Shown here: positions 17,277 through 25,867 of the stretch, piece after piece | Layout: every line of letters begins with the position of its first letter | Position numbering within the stretch: the stretch's first letter is position 1 | IMG/VR virus record: IMGVR_UViG_3300023174_000155 | Location: 1-64,000 of that record | Source of the DNA: a virus | Length of the DNA: 64,000 bases | Strand: one strand, 5' to 3' | The notes under the pieces: model-generated | What the model was told of the DNA's origin: nothing | Database searches by the model: none | The model's input: the letters and a program-made list of their open reading frames with translations, nothing else | Made by a program: the position numbers and the translations under genes

Positions 17277-17596
17277 TCTATTCCGCCATTCTCAACCATC
17301 TTCTTCGTTTCTTCTAATAACAAACGACGTCTTTCTTTATCTTTTTGAGCTTCAATCTCTACAATATCCATTCTATCAAAGTTATAGAAAAAAAATTGCA
17401 TTGGGTGCCCGCCCTTTGGCAATGAAAAATAATATACTAAAAGTTCCTTTGCACGATCAAATCCTACACTATCTATTACATCTTGCATAGCCCACTTCTC
17501 ACGAAATTTATTTATTTGTGGTGTGCGACCATATTTTTCTTTATATAAAGATTGATATAGGCTGATCAAAACGTAGGGTTCTTTTTTATTTTCCAC
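17273..17596 (-). CDS. hypothetical protein, possible helicase loader
   Basis: 107 helical residues with a basic/acidic C-terminus (AQKDKERRRLLLEETKK). ISLYQSLYKEKYGRTPQIN at the front resembles the small helical proteins preceding phage replicative helicases. Overlap with the helicase start supports a functional link. The loader role is inferred from position only. Confidence 0.6.
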   Translation of the reverse strand: MENKKEPYVLISLYQSLYKEKYGRTPQINKFREKWAMQDVIDSVGFDRAKELLVYYFSLPKGGHPMQFFFYNFDRMDIVEIEAQKDKERRRLLLEETKKMVENGGIE

Positions 17597-17789
17597 GCTT
17601 TAATTCTTCCTCCACCTCACGAGTTTTTTCAATAAGCTTATCTTCTACAAACTTATATACTCTTTCAGTGGCAGACTCAACATTTTCGCCAAGGCGCAAA
17701 TCATCCTCTACTCCTATGCCTATCTTAATACTTTCATAGTTACCTAGGTTCCTTGTAAAGGATAGGTCTACTTTTACTTTTGTTGTCAT
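17586..17789 (-). CDS. hypothetical small protein
   Basis: 67 residues from ATG 17789 (MTTKVKVDLSFTRNLGNYES), which overlaps the preceding stop as TAATG and has GGAG just upstream; the longer 17804 start is less likely. A beta strand pair followed by a charged helix (KFVEDKLIEKTREVEEELKR). No recognised family. Confidence 0.68.
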   Translation of the reverse strand: MTTKVKVDLSFTRNLGNYESIKIGIGVEDDLRLGENVESATERVYKFVEDKLIEKTREVEEELKRGK

Positions 17790-18271
17790 TACTCCGCCTT
17801 CCATACAGGTACAAACTTTCCATCTTCTGTCTTAGTATACAATATAGTATTGTGTTTGAGAATAGCCAACAATTCAGTTTTTGAAGGCAATTTTGAAGAG
17901 TGCCCATCATCTAAAATAAATTGATGTAATTCTAATATGTCTTTTTGATTAAACATATATTTAGACCATTTGCTATCTGGATTTCCAATCGGATAAACTC
18001 TATGAGGCACCCTGATCTTTCCTTCAAGTATGTAGTCTTCAATAGTTACTTTGTGCTTTCCTAGTATTTCCCCGACCTGAGCCGTTGTAAAAGCATTCTC
18101 CATGTATTTAATTACTTGAGAATAAGAATACATAACACGTTTTTTATCTGGATAGCACCATGCAACAAGTTCATCCCTAGATCTTGATGACTTTAATACT
18201 TTATGTATCTTGTCATTTAAGAAGAAATAGAGAAACTTTTTCGGTGTTGGAGTTCTCTGTTGTCTAGCCAT
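17789..18271 (-). CDS. helix-turn-helix protein, replication region
   Basis: 160 residues. The middle part, FTTAQVGEILGKHKVTIEDY, then GKIRVPHR and YMFNQKDILELHQFI, is the layout of an excisionase/MerR-like winged helix. The N-terminus is basic. It may be a replication initiator accessory or regulator. There is no integrase nearby, so true excisionase is unlikely. Confidence 0.7.
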   Translation of the reverse strand: MARQQRTPTPKKFLYFFLNDKIHKVLKSSRSRDELVAWCYPDKKRVMYSYSQVIKYMENAFTTAQVGEILGKHKVTIEDYILEGKIRVPHRVYPIGNPDSKWSKYMFNQKDILELHQFILDDGHSSKLPSKTELLAILKHNTILYTKTEDGKFVPVWKAE

Positions 18272-18402
18272 TTTGCAAGCGCATTCGTTTCCTTATTAAT
18301 CATCCATCTTTTTCCACACATAACGCAGAATAGCTCCATATGTAGTTTCTGTGAGAATACTCTATCAATGAATACTCTGCCGTCACACTTCTTACATCTC
18401 AT
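18217..18402 (-). CDS. small zinc-ribbon protein
   Basis: 61 residues with CKKCDG at the start and FCVMCGKRW 25 residues on, a four-cysteine zinc ribbon, then a basic tail. It overlaps the genes on both sides (its ATG meets the metallophosphoesterase stop). Likely a nucleic-acid-binding accessory. Confidence 0.75.
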   Translation of the reverse strand: MRCKKCDGRVFIDRVFSQKLHMELFCVMCGKRWMINKETNALAKWLDNRELQHRKSFSISS

Positions 18403-19205
18403 TATAGACTAAACAACTTTCCATCAACTATGCATGTATAATTTGGAGATACATGAATCATTTGAACGTGTGGATACTCTCCGTTTTCAATGTGTGCAAT
18501 AGCAAAACCTTTTTGCCAGTCATGATGTTGAGTATATTTCATTCCTGGTCCCTTTTCATCACACATGTGACCAATCTCATATCCACGTAAAGTCTCACCT
18601 TCTCCATTATTTCTAAGTTCATATGTTACCATATGTGAAGCAATTCTGTGTGAGTGCCCTCTAATTAGTGAAACCTGCATGTCTTCCATATCTTTTCTTA
18701 CAGACCCTGTTGCTGAAATTGAAAGTCCGTGGTGAACGTGGATATCTCCAAATCGTTTCTCTGGCAATTCGTTATAGTAGATATAATCGTAGCCTAATGA
18801 ATCTAAAGACCATAATGATTCTGGTGTAACATCATTTAAATAGTCTGGAAGCTTTGCATCGACATAATTAAAAATTCTAACATCGTGATTTCCAAGTGCT
18901 GAAAATAATTGTGCGTCTGGCAGCATCTCTCTTGTCTTGGCATAAAAATCTCTAGCGCCTTTTGCCTCATGCCTCATCATTGGAACAATCAAGTCGCGGC
19001 TATCATCTTTATGCAATTGCATAAACTCAGCAGAACGTCCCTCTGTATACTTACTGTAACAAGCTTGATCGTCTGTATCTCCAAGGTAGTCTACTACATC
19101 TGGTTTAAACCACTTCATTACTTTAAACCAAAGAGCAATCATCTTATCGTCTTGGTACGGGAATTGCTGATCGGATGATAGCATCCACTTTAAATCGTTT
19201 GACAT
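18402..19205 (-). CDS. calcineurin-like metallophosphoesterase
   Basis: 267 residues carrying the metal-site series: a variant first motif SSDQQF (Asp12, Gln14), then YLGDTDD at 41-46, ALGNHD at 104-108, HVHHG, and RGHSHRI. Such phage enzymes act as DNA nucleases (SbcD/Mre11-like) or nucleotide phosphatases. First gene of the replication region, after a terminator and promoter, with AAGG before the ATG. Substrate unknown. Confidence 0.88.
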   Translation of the reverse strand: MSNDLKWMLSSDQQFPYQDDKMIALWFKVMKWFKPDVVDYLGDTDDQACYSKYTEGRSAEFMQLHKDDSRDLIVPMMRHEAKGARDFYAKTREMLPDAQLFSALGNHDVRIFNYVDAKLPDYLNDVTPESLWSLDSLGYDYIYYNELPEKRFGDIHVHHGLSISATGSVRKDMEDMQVSLIRGHSHRIASHMVTYELRNNGEGETLRGYEIGHMCDEKGPGMKYTQHHDWQKGFAIAHIENGEYPHVQMIHVSPNYTCIVDGKLFSL

Positions 19206-19223
19206 TAAATTACCTTAATAATT

Positions 19224-19245
19224 AAAAAAGCCACGAATACGTGAC
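19224..19245 (-). terminator. rho-independent terminator / attenuator
   Basis: Minus strand GTCACG TATT CGTGGC followed by TTTTTT: a 6-bp stem, 4-nt loop and U-run. It ends the tail-gene transcript, but it lies about 10 nt downstream of the start predicted for the promoter at 19261-19288, so it would also act on that transcript. Confidence 0.8.
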
Positions 19246-19250
19246 TTAGA

Positions 19251-19288
19251 TGTTACAGTAATTGTAACATATGATTACTGATTGTCAA
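19251..19288 (-). promoter_or_regulatory. promoter with palindromic operator over the -10 box
   Basis: Minus strand TTGACA (19283-19288), 16 nt, TACAAT (19261-19266) preceded by TGT. A perfect inverted repeat TGTTACA-5-TGTAACA covers 19251-19269, overlapping the -10 box and the expected start, as expected for a repressor site. It would control the replication genes. Confidence 0.78.
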
Positions 19289-19291
19289 TCC

Positions 19292-19717
19292 TTAAGACTG
19301 AACCATTTGTACTGCAATAAATGTTACATTGAATGTGCTTTTAGAAGAGTTAACATTTGATACCCATAGCTTTGGTGAAGCTGTAGCAGCACCAGCAACT
19401 GAAAGAGTTACTGAGTCTCCAGTTCCAAGTCCGCCAGACAAAGAAACAACAATGCGTGGTGGATTAGAAGAAACATTGCTAAAGCCAGTACCTAGATCTA
19501 AATCAAAAGACTTTGTGGTTCCTTTTGAAACACCAGTACATTCTATAGTTCCAGCATTTGTAATTGCCTTAAATGAAGATGTTTGTCCATCTAGCGTTGA
19601 GTTAAATAAATTATTAGCAGTAGCATAAGTATTTACAATGTTTTCCTGCAGCTTATTTAATTTATTTGGATCTAGAGGTTCACCCTCATTAAATGTAATT
19701 GTCTCAAACGTTGGCAT
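19292..19717 (-). CDS. structural protein, fibre-like
   Basis: 141 residues. An N-terminal helical part (FNEGEPLDPNKLNKLQENI) then a long serine/threonine/glycine beta-rich stretch ending SKSTFNVTFIAVQMVQS. The first 30 residues resemble the attachment end of phage head fibres or tail appendages. Last gene of the tail region, followed by promoter and terminator. Specific role unknown. Confidence 0.6.
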   Translation of the reverse strand: MPTFETITFNEGEPLDPNKLNKLQENIVNTYATANNLFNSTLDGQTSSFKAITNAGTIECTGVSKGTTKSFDLDLGTGFSNVSSNPPRIVVSLSGGLGTGDSVTLSVAGAATASPKLWVSNVNSSKSTFNVTFIAVQMVQS

Positions 19718-20106
19718 TATAGATCTTCTCCTAATTCATGCATACTTGTTTCAAAGGCACTTACTTCTACTACCTGTGATCTATCCAAACCATATTTATT
19801 AAATGTATCTGGATCAACAATATGTCTTTTCTTATTTTGTGATATTAAATATAGTTTACCATCTGCTATGTTTTTTATCAAGGTGCCGTCTCTGAATCCC
19901 AACTTACCTGCTAGCTTCATTCCAGCCAAAGCAGACTCTGTTGCTTCTACGGTAGTAAACAGCCAAGACTTTGCAGCCCTGTCTGATATAAGCTTAAACC
20001 TCTTGCCGTCTTTAATCCAGTAAATTCCTTTATCGGTTTTTACTGCAATACCTGACGGAAAAATGGTGGGGCTAGTTACTATCTTCTGTGGCTTCTTCTT
20101 GAACAT
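19717..20106 (-). CDS. hypothetical protein with two surface-protein-like repeats
   Basis: 129 residues from the ATG at 20106 (MFKKKPQKIVTSP). An in-frame ATG at 20160 also exists but lies deeper inside the preceding small gene. Two related units, KGIYWIKDGKRFKLISDRAA and GKLYLISQNKKRHIVDPDTF, each followed by a VxxVSxxE-like end, resemble short repeats seen in cell-wall proteins and some phage virion proteins. May bind the cell surface. Function unproven. Confidence 0.65.
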   Translation of the reverse strand: MFKKKPQKIVTSPTIFPSGIAVKTDKGIYWIKDGKRFKLISDRAAKSWLFTTVEATESALAGMKLAGKLGFRDGTLIKNIADGKLYLISQNKKRHIVDPDTFNKYGLDRSQVVEVSAFETSMHELGEDL

Positions 20107-20227
20107 CTTTTTCCATAAGCTGAGTAAGCTCTGCCCGTAGTATTGCAATCTGAGTTTCATAATTTGCTACAATCTCTCCAATGCGTTGCTGAAGGGCGGT
20201 GATAATTAATTCTGCCTTTGTTGACAT
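20072..20227 (-). CDS. 51-residue coiled-coil protein
   Basis: ATG 20227, TAG 20074-20072, preceded by TTGGAATAATA. MSTKAELIITALQQRIGEIV continues as a heptad-like helix (NYETQIAILRAELTQLMEKD) ending in a run of acids. Too short for the usual gene cutoff but well formed, and placed directly after the S74 fibre. Likely a small virion or chaperone component. Confidence 0.7.
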   Translation of the reverse strand: MSTKAELIITALQQRIGEIVANYETQIAILRAELTQLMEKDVQEEATEDSN

Positions 20228-20250
20228 TATTATTCCAATCTATTAGTACT

Positions 20251-20268
20251 AAGGATAACATTATCCTT
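20251..20268. repeat. perfect palindrome at the S74 fibre stop
   Basis: AAGGATAA-CA-TTATCCTT, 8-bp arms and 2-nt centre, including the fibre gene stop codon. No U-run follows on either strand. It could be a protein-binding site or an RNA hairpin that protects the 3' end. Confidence 0.5.
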
Positions 20269-22534
20269 CTAGGGCGTCAAGTCTTGCTGATAATTGTTGA
20301 ATGGCTTTAATCATGGCAAGCGGAAGTCTGTCATATTTAACTGAGTATACTTCCTCGTCTTTATATGTTATTAAAACATCTGCTCCAGGAATTTCATCAA
20401 CTTCTTCTGCAATCAAACCATATACCTTAACTTCTGGATCCTCTACAATATCTGGCTTATAATTAAATTTAACTGGCCTTAAAGAATTAATAATATTTAA
20501 ATAATCAACATTTTCAATATCTTCTATATTTTCTTTAAACTGTCTTGATGAAACAGATGTTACCTTATAAAGTCTTCCAACAACTGAAGTTCCACCGACT
20601 CCTATTAATGCAATGTTATCATTTGAGGTGCTATAAGAACCCTTTGTGCCAACTGTGCTTACAGTTAAAACTCCCTGAGATGCAATATTTCCACTAGCAT
20701 CAATGATATCTCCTGCACCAGTTTTAATTGATGCAGATGACATTTCTATAGAACCGCCAGATCCAAGATACACAGTTCCTCCACGCATTCTTAAATCAGA
20801 TCCATAAGTTAAATCAATTGCATTTGATCCAGCAGATTGTTTAAAAATAACGCTATTCATTGCCATGTTTCCATTAGATGAATTTAAATAGTAGTCTCCA
20901 GAGATATTATCAATATTGCTTAAATAAGTTGAGCCTAAATACCATCCACCAATTCTGCCAGCTGTAGACGTAACTGTTCCAGTAAAAGAACCAGATGTTG
21001 CTGTAATTGCTCCAGTTATATTTGCATTTGTTGCATATAGACTTCCGTCGTCATAAACTTTAAATTGTCCTGAAGATCCAGCTTGTATTCTTAAAGTTGC
21101 ATCTCCAGTTTTTCCAGCAGAATATAAAAAAACATTTCCGCTAGGTGAAGATATTGAGTCTGTATTTATTGTCCACCCAGAAATTGTGCTTGACGCTAAT
21201 CCAAGAGTAAATTTACCAGATGCGGTTGATCCTCCGTTTGAGCTATGATATACGCCAAGTGTGGGACTAATAATAACTGCGTTAGTAGTAGACGATCCAG
21301 CTCTAATTATTCCACTGCTATCTAATTTAAATGTGCCGCCAGAATTTTGTATACCATCTGCTGCAATTGTAATGCCACCAATACTTCCGCCAGATGCAGT
21401 TATTGTTCCACTAAATGATCCTGTTGCGGCAGATAGGGCTCCTGCAAAAGTTCCTGTTGCTGCAGATAAGGCTCCGCTAAATGTACCATCTCCAACAACT
21501 GTAAGCTTGTCTCCATTATAACTAAGAACTGGATTTGCAACTCCGCCAGTACCATAAATAATAAATGGATCGCCAGTTCCAGATAACTTAATATGTTTTC
21601 CAGATGTGCTTCCAACTGTTATTGTTGAGCCAGAAGACAAAGTTCCTGTAGCAATTTTATCTGCATTTATTGTAACTATATCTCCGCTGGTTACCTGACC
21701 AATTCTTACTGGATTTCCGCTTGCCGAAACTGCTGTTGATGTATCAGTACCATTTGTGGTTGCAATTTTTACATAATAATCTACTCCATATGTTAAAGCA
21801 GTTCCATTTACAACCGTCCCAACACCAATATTTAAAGTATTTTGTCCGTTAGCAAAATTTAATACATCTACTTGATTAGATGATGATGGAGTAAATCCAG
21901 CAGAAGTGCCAACATAAACTTTTGCAGCATTAAAGCCAAATGGCTGATCTGCTCCAGTTGAAGTTTTACCGTTCCATGACAACTGAATTGCTCCAAGAAC
22001 AGAGGAGACTGTTGGAGTAGATGGAGTTACTGAGGATTCGGCAGCTGGTGCTGCAGAAGTTACAGTAACAGTTCTTGCTGTACTATATAAAGACTCTGAT
22101 CCATTTACTGTTAATATTTTTAATTGAACTATGTATGTTCCAGCAACTGCTGCAAATGTTTGTGTGCCAGCCTGTTTAAAAAATCCAGCAGGCTTTGTGC
22201 CATCTCCAAATGTTGTTCCAGATATATGAACATTTACTCTATCAAAATTAGATGCATTGGCAGATAAAGCATTTTTTCCATCCCATGTTACTTTGATAAA
22301 TCCTGCTCCACCAACAACATCTCCAACTGCTAAATTAGGTTCTGATGGAATTGTTGCATATTCACTGACAAATGTTTTTACTGAGCTCCATGCACCCAAT
22401 GTACCATTTTTATTTTTCCATCTAAATTGAAGTGGATATGCAGTGCCTAAATCTAAATCTGTAATAGTAACTAAAAAATAATTACCATCATCTTTAGACT
22501 CTGATGTATCTTTTAATAGGTCTTCATATGCCAT
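20261..22534 (-). CDS. tail fibre with C-terminal S74 intramolecular chaperone
   Basis: 757 residues. Residues 1-280 carry fibronectin-III-like units (SEPNLAVGDVVGGAGFIKVT, TPSTPTVSSVLGAIQLSW). The middle is a long glycine/serine beta-helical fibre with repeated GTFAGALSAATGSF-like units. From about 662 comes a peptidase S74 domain (SSRQFKENIEDI, FNYKP, GLIAEEVDEIPGA, YDRLPLAMIKAIQQL) that trimerises fibres and then cuts itself off. The Ser-Lys dyad is probably S662-K667. A host-recognition appendage. Confidence 0.9.
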   Translation of the reverse strand: MAYEDLLKDTSESKDDGNYFLVTITDLDLGTAYPLQFRWKNKNGTLGAWSSVKTFVSEYATIPSEPNLAVGDVVGGAGFIKVTWDGKNALSANASNFDRVNVHISGTTFGDGTKPAGFFKQAGTQTFAAVAGTYIVQLKILTVNGSESLYSTARTVTVTSAAPAAESSVTPSTPTVSSVLGAIQLSWNGKTSTGADQPFGFNAAKVYVGTSAGFTPSSSNQVDVLNFANGQNTLNIGVGTVVNGTALTYGVDYYVKIATTNGTDTSTAVSASGNPVRIGQVTSGDIVTINADKIATGTLSSGSTITVGSTSGKHIKLSGTGDPFIIYGTGGVANPVLSYNGDKLTVVGDGTFSGALSAATGTFAGALSAATGSFSGTITASGGSIGGITIAADGIQNSGGTFKLDSSGIIRAGSSTTNAVIISPTLGVYHSSNGGSTASGKFTLGLASSTISGWTINTDSISSPSGNVFLYSAGKTGDATLRIQAGSSGQFKVYDDGSLYATNANITGAITATSGSFTGTVTSTAGRIGGWYLGSTYLSNIDNISGDYYLNSSNGNMAMNSVIFKQSAGSNAIDLTYGSDLRMRGGTVYLGSGGSIEMSSASIKTGAGDIIDASGNIASQGVLTVSTVGTKGSYSTSNDNIALIGVGGTSVVGRLYKVTSVSSRQFKENIEDIENVDYLNIINSLRPVKFNYKPDIVEDPEVKVYGLIAEEVDEIPGADVLITYKDEEVYSVKYDRLPLAMIKAIQQLSARLDALEG

Positions 22535-22535
22535 A

Positions 22536-23690
22536 TTAGAAATCCAAATCTAAAATGTATTCTACGTCTATTGGTCTTCCCTTTATTTTTGTTAATGGAG
22601 TAGCCAATGTTGATCTGCTAATAATTCCAAATGTTGGGTCAAACGTATCTTCATCATTTATTCTTAATCCGTCCGCTCCAATTGATGTTACATTTCCAGA
22701 TGTTGGTGTAATTATAATACCAATTTTATTAATATTTGTTTTATCTGGTGAATTAACTGCTCCTGCAAATACCGTACTCATTAAAATATCTGGAACAATT
22801 TTATATCCAAGTCCTGTTTGTGGAGTAATTGTAATTTCATAATATTTTGTAGCTTCGCTATAAAATCTAATCTTAATGCTCTGAACATCTGCTTCTGGTT
22901 TATCATATGCAAATGTAATTGAATCATTAACACTATATCCTGAAAAATCAATTGGGTTAATATTTTGTGTATACTCCATAGCAGAAGTACCATTAGATTC
23001 TAAAACAATTACATTGTCTCCAATTTTTTGTCCAGTTGTTGAAACTGGTGGATGATCCCCATTTGCATCAGTCCAATCAAATGCATCATTAAAATCTGCA
23101 AGGTACTTGCTATCAAAGTTGTTTACTGAACTTCTTGCCGATGGATATAAACCAATTTCTGAAATAATACCAGAAACATCCTGTGGAATTGTTGTTTTAT
23201 ATACAACTGAATATGTTGTTGTTGCACCAGATGTTTGAATATCTGTACTTGCCAATTGAATAGGAAGTCTATAAAATTCAAATCCTAATCTTGTATCTCC
23301 ATCTGTAGCTTTTTTAAATGCCCGTCCCGATGTTGATCCAGAAACTGCAGTTCCAGTTGCTGCATTTGTTACCGTAAATTGAGTTGTAGTAGCAGAAGCA
23401 ACTGTTACATTTGTTAAATTAAATGCAGACGTTGAAAGACCATAAATGCTTACAGTATTTCCAGCAGTAAAATAATTATTTGCTGTATATGTAACTGTGC
23501 CTGCTGCTGCAGAGGCTGCAGTTACAAGTGCTTCCTTGCGGTCTACGCCAAAAGCTAAATCTTTATTAGCATTAGCAATGTTGCCTGCAATAAAATTAGT
23601 TAAAAATCTTTTGCCAAACTTGGTCACAACATTGGATGAACGGCATATTTCTTTGCCATCCTGATAGAATATATAGGTTCCTTTAATCAT
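22536..23690 (-). CDS. minor tail / fibre-base protein
   Basis: 384 residues, starting MIKGTYIFYQDGKEICRSSN and continuing LTNFIAGNIANANKDLAFGV. I know this type of N-terminus from tail-tip proteins that carry fibres in actinophages. The middle is threonine-rich beta (TVTYTANNYFTAGN). It abuts the S74 fibre gene by one base and overlaps the gene upstream, so it probably connects fibre and tail tip. Confidence 0.65.
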   Translation of the reverse strand: MIKGTYIFYQDGKEICRSSNVVTKFGKRFLTNFIAGNIANANKDLAFGVDRKEALVTAASAAAGTVTYTANNYFTAGNTVSIYGLSTSAFNLTNVTVASATTTQFTVTNAATGTAVSGSTSGRAFKKATDGDTRLGFEFYRLPIQLASTDIQTSGATTTYSVVYKTTIPQDVSGIISEIGLYPSARSSVNNFDSKYLADFNDAFDWTDANGDHPPVSTTGQKIGDNVIVLESNGTSAMEYTQNINPIDFSGYSVNDSITFAYDKPEADVQSIKIRFYSEATKYYEITITPQTGLGYKIVPDILMSTVFAGAVNSPDKTNINKIGIIITPTSGNVTSIGADGLRINDEDTFDPTFGIISRSTLATPLTKIKGRPIDVEYILDLDF

Positions 23691-24112
23691 AGCTTTTCGG
23701 AAGGATTATAAATCCTTGCGTCTACCCCCTCAATGTTTGCTTTGTCTTTACTTGTATTTGTTACCTTAATAACAAGTTTTGCTTTTTCTACTTTAGTTAC
23801 TGGATCATAATATTTTGTTGAACTAACTAATTCAATATCTGTTAAATTAGGAACATCTGGTAATTCAATAGGTACAATTTGTGTTTTATTGCCTGTCGCA
23901 TCATTTATTGTTCCAGTTGGTGTTGATGCAAAAGCGCTTGCAAATGGAGATCCTGGACTAAATTTAGTATACTGTATCTTACCGCCATCTTTAACTAAAA
24001 ATTGTGATGGGTCATAAAAAGATATAAATTCATCATTTGTAGTTACAACAATTGGTGCTCCACGAACAATGGCCGCTTTGGAAACTCTAGACAAATTATC
24101 TTTTTTGCTCAT
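23687..24112 (-). CDS. small tail-tip protein
   Basis: 141 residues, basic N-terminus (MSKKDNLSRVSKAAIVRG) then beta strands with LVIKVTNTSKDKANIEGVDAR. There is no ribosome site. Its ATG lies 6 nt after a TATAAT with TGG in front, so it may be expressed from its own leaderless mRNA as well as by readthrough. Structural role inferred from position among tail-tip genes. Confidence 0.6.
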   Translation of the reverse strand: MSKKDNLSRVSKAAIVRGAPIVVTTNDEFISFYDPSQFLVKDGGKIQYTKFSPGSPFASAFASTPTGTINDATGNKTQIVPIELPDVPNLTDIELVSSTKYYDPVTKVEKAKLVIKVTNTSKDKANIEGVDARIYNPSEKL

Positions 24113-24118
24113 TTTTTT

Positions 24119-24127
24119 ATTATACCA
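24119..24127 (-). promoter_or_regulatory. extended -10 promoter, leaderless, inside the tail module
   Basis: Minus strand TGGTATAAT followed by six A residues and then ATG. The TG one base before TATAAT makes an extended -10 element. No -35 box matches. Same -10 to ATG distance as at 3472, 14026, 49862 and 62410. Confidence 0.6.
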
Positions 24128-24136
24128 TTTGGTCGA

Positions 24137-25867
24137 CTATAAAGTTCGGCAAGTGATAGAGGTCTCCAATCCTGCATTATATCTATGCGTAACTCTAGTT
24201 ACAATTAATTTTTCTGTTCCAGCAAAACCCTGATACAAATATTTTATAGTGATTAAATCTCCTACTGATATAAAAGGATTTCCAAACACATCCATAGATA
24301 CCACCTTGCCTCTATTTACAACAGTATTTTTAATCCAGTCCGCTAATGACTCAACATCAGTTAAATTTTGAAGCCACATTGATTGAAATTGAATTGGTTC
24401 TTTAGATGTATAATCAGATACTTCTTCTGTTGTATATTCTAGATCTCCAGACATTCCTAGCGTATTTCCAAAAATATAAAAGTATGAACTTTCATTATCT
24501 GATAAGGGGATTGTTGTAGAGGTATTATTTAATAGGTATGCTTCTGCTGAAAAATTAGATATTTTTGATGCCAATATTTTAGCGTATGGGTTTCCGCCAG
24601 TTGTCCACTTTACTGGGAATGTTGGTCTACTGTCAAACTTAACTTTAGCCGTTGTAATTTCTCTAACAACCGTTCCAAATTCATCAACCATAGTTTTCTT
24701 TTTATCATACTCATCGCCTTCAAGTGAGGCGTTGTATAGAGTTTCTCCAAATGCTACATCTACGACATCATTAGAAAATTGTCCTTCGTAAAAATTAATT
24801 TTATAAGCAGCATCATTATATCTTGCTGTATCTATATCTGTTCCATAAACATAATCAAATGCTGCTGTTCCTCTTGTAGCCATTAGAGCAACACGTTTTG
24901 TTGGATGAATAATTTCATCTAATCCCGTACCAGTAGTGCTATCTGTTGCCATTATTTTAAAACCATTAACATATGCAATTATTTCTACATTTAAATTCTT
25001 TACTTTAACCTTAACATCAATTGAATATGAGGTTGCTCCATATACTCCGCCAAATGTGCTAGTTGTGCTTTTTTGAGAATCTGCTAAAACTTTTATTTTT
25101 GTGCCATTAGTTTTAATTATTCTAATTGATTTTCTATCCTGTGAAGCAGATAAGCTGGTTGATTCTACTACAACAAAATAGCCAGAGGTTGCTTCCTGAT
25201 TAACAAAAAATCCTAGACCTGCACCTGGAGTTGAGTCTTTAATTGATTCCATAAATACAGTTGTTCCAAAAGAAAAATAAGACTCTGCATTATTTTTCAT
25301 GGCTTGATCTACAGAATAAGTTCCAGTCAAAAATGTTTTTGTTTGTGTTGGAAGAGTAATTGCTTCAAATTCTCTACTTGATACGGCAAACTGATCTTTT
25401 ACTTTTGTATTATTTGTTATTGTTAAGTATGACTTGCCCTGACCAATATTTTTAGGGTCCAGTGTTGTTCCTATAACCTTACCATTAAATGTGCTAGATG
25501 CCAATTCAATTTGTGTAGATAAAAGATTGCCATAAGTTGTATTTCTTTTTGCTTGAACTGTAAACAAATACCTTCTTTCAGCAGTTAGTCCACCCAATGT
25601 AAATAACAATTCGTCTGAACTGTTTGCAATTGCTTGTGTGGATATTATTGGTGCACCGTCATTTGATCCATTATCTAGCAATTTTTGTGCAGTTATTTCA
25701 ACGCTTGTTGGCTGAACGCTTGTTTCAAGTTTTGAAAATGATATTTCTACTTCTGTAGAGCCCGTTTGATTTACAACTAGACTTGATATTAGTAAAGACG
25801 TTGATGAGCCAACAGGTAAACTTGAGGTTTCTTTATATTGATAATCTACATCATATGCGCCTGGCAT
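24137..25867 (-). CDS. minor tail protein
   Basis: 576 residues, starting MPGAYDVDYQYKETSSLPVG. Contains a fibronectin-like stretch (TEVEISFSKLETSVQPTSVE), then a concanavalin-like section (FLVNQ-type FGFFVNQEATSGYFVVV, FDYVYGTDIDTARYND) and a C-terminal tail-hub-like part (ISVGDLITIKYLYQGFAGTE). GGAGG precedes the ATG. Part of the tail tip; likely carbohydrate contacting, but not proven. Confidence 0.7.
   Translation of the reverse strand: MPGAYDVDYQYKETSSLPVGSSTSLLISSLVVNQTGSTEVEISFSKLETSVQPTSVEITAQKLLDNGSNDGAPIISTQAIANSSDELLFTLGGLTAERRYLFTVQAKRNTTYGNLLSTQIELASSTFNGKVIGTTLDPKNIGQGKSYLTITNNTKVKDQFAVSSREFEAITLPTQTKTFLTGTYSVDQAMKNNAESYFSFGTTVFMESIKDSTPGAGLGFFVNQEATSGYFVVVESTSLSASQDRKSIRIIKTNGTKIKVLADSQKSTTSTFGGVYGATSYSIDVKVKVKNLNVEIIAYVNGFKIMATDSTTGTGLDEIIHPTKRVALMATRGTAAFDYVYGTDIDTARYNDAAYKINFYEGQFSNDVVDVAFGETLYNASLEGDEYDKKKTMVDEFGTVVREITTAKVKFDSRPTFPVKWTTGGNPYAKILASKISNFSAEAYLLNNTSTTIPLSDNESSYFYIFGNTLGMSGDLEYTTEEVSDYTSKEPIQFQSMWLQNLTDVESLADWIKNTVVNRGKVVSMDVFGNPFISVGDLITIKYLYQGFAGTEKLIVTRVTHRYNAGLETSITCRTL

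Noticed and set aside
17789-18271. Excisionase
   Set aside because: HTH of the excisionase/MerR type but no integrase, att-like repeat or immunity genes were found, so a lysogeny role is not supported.
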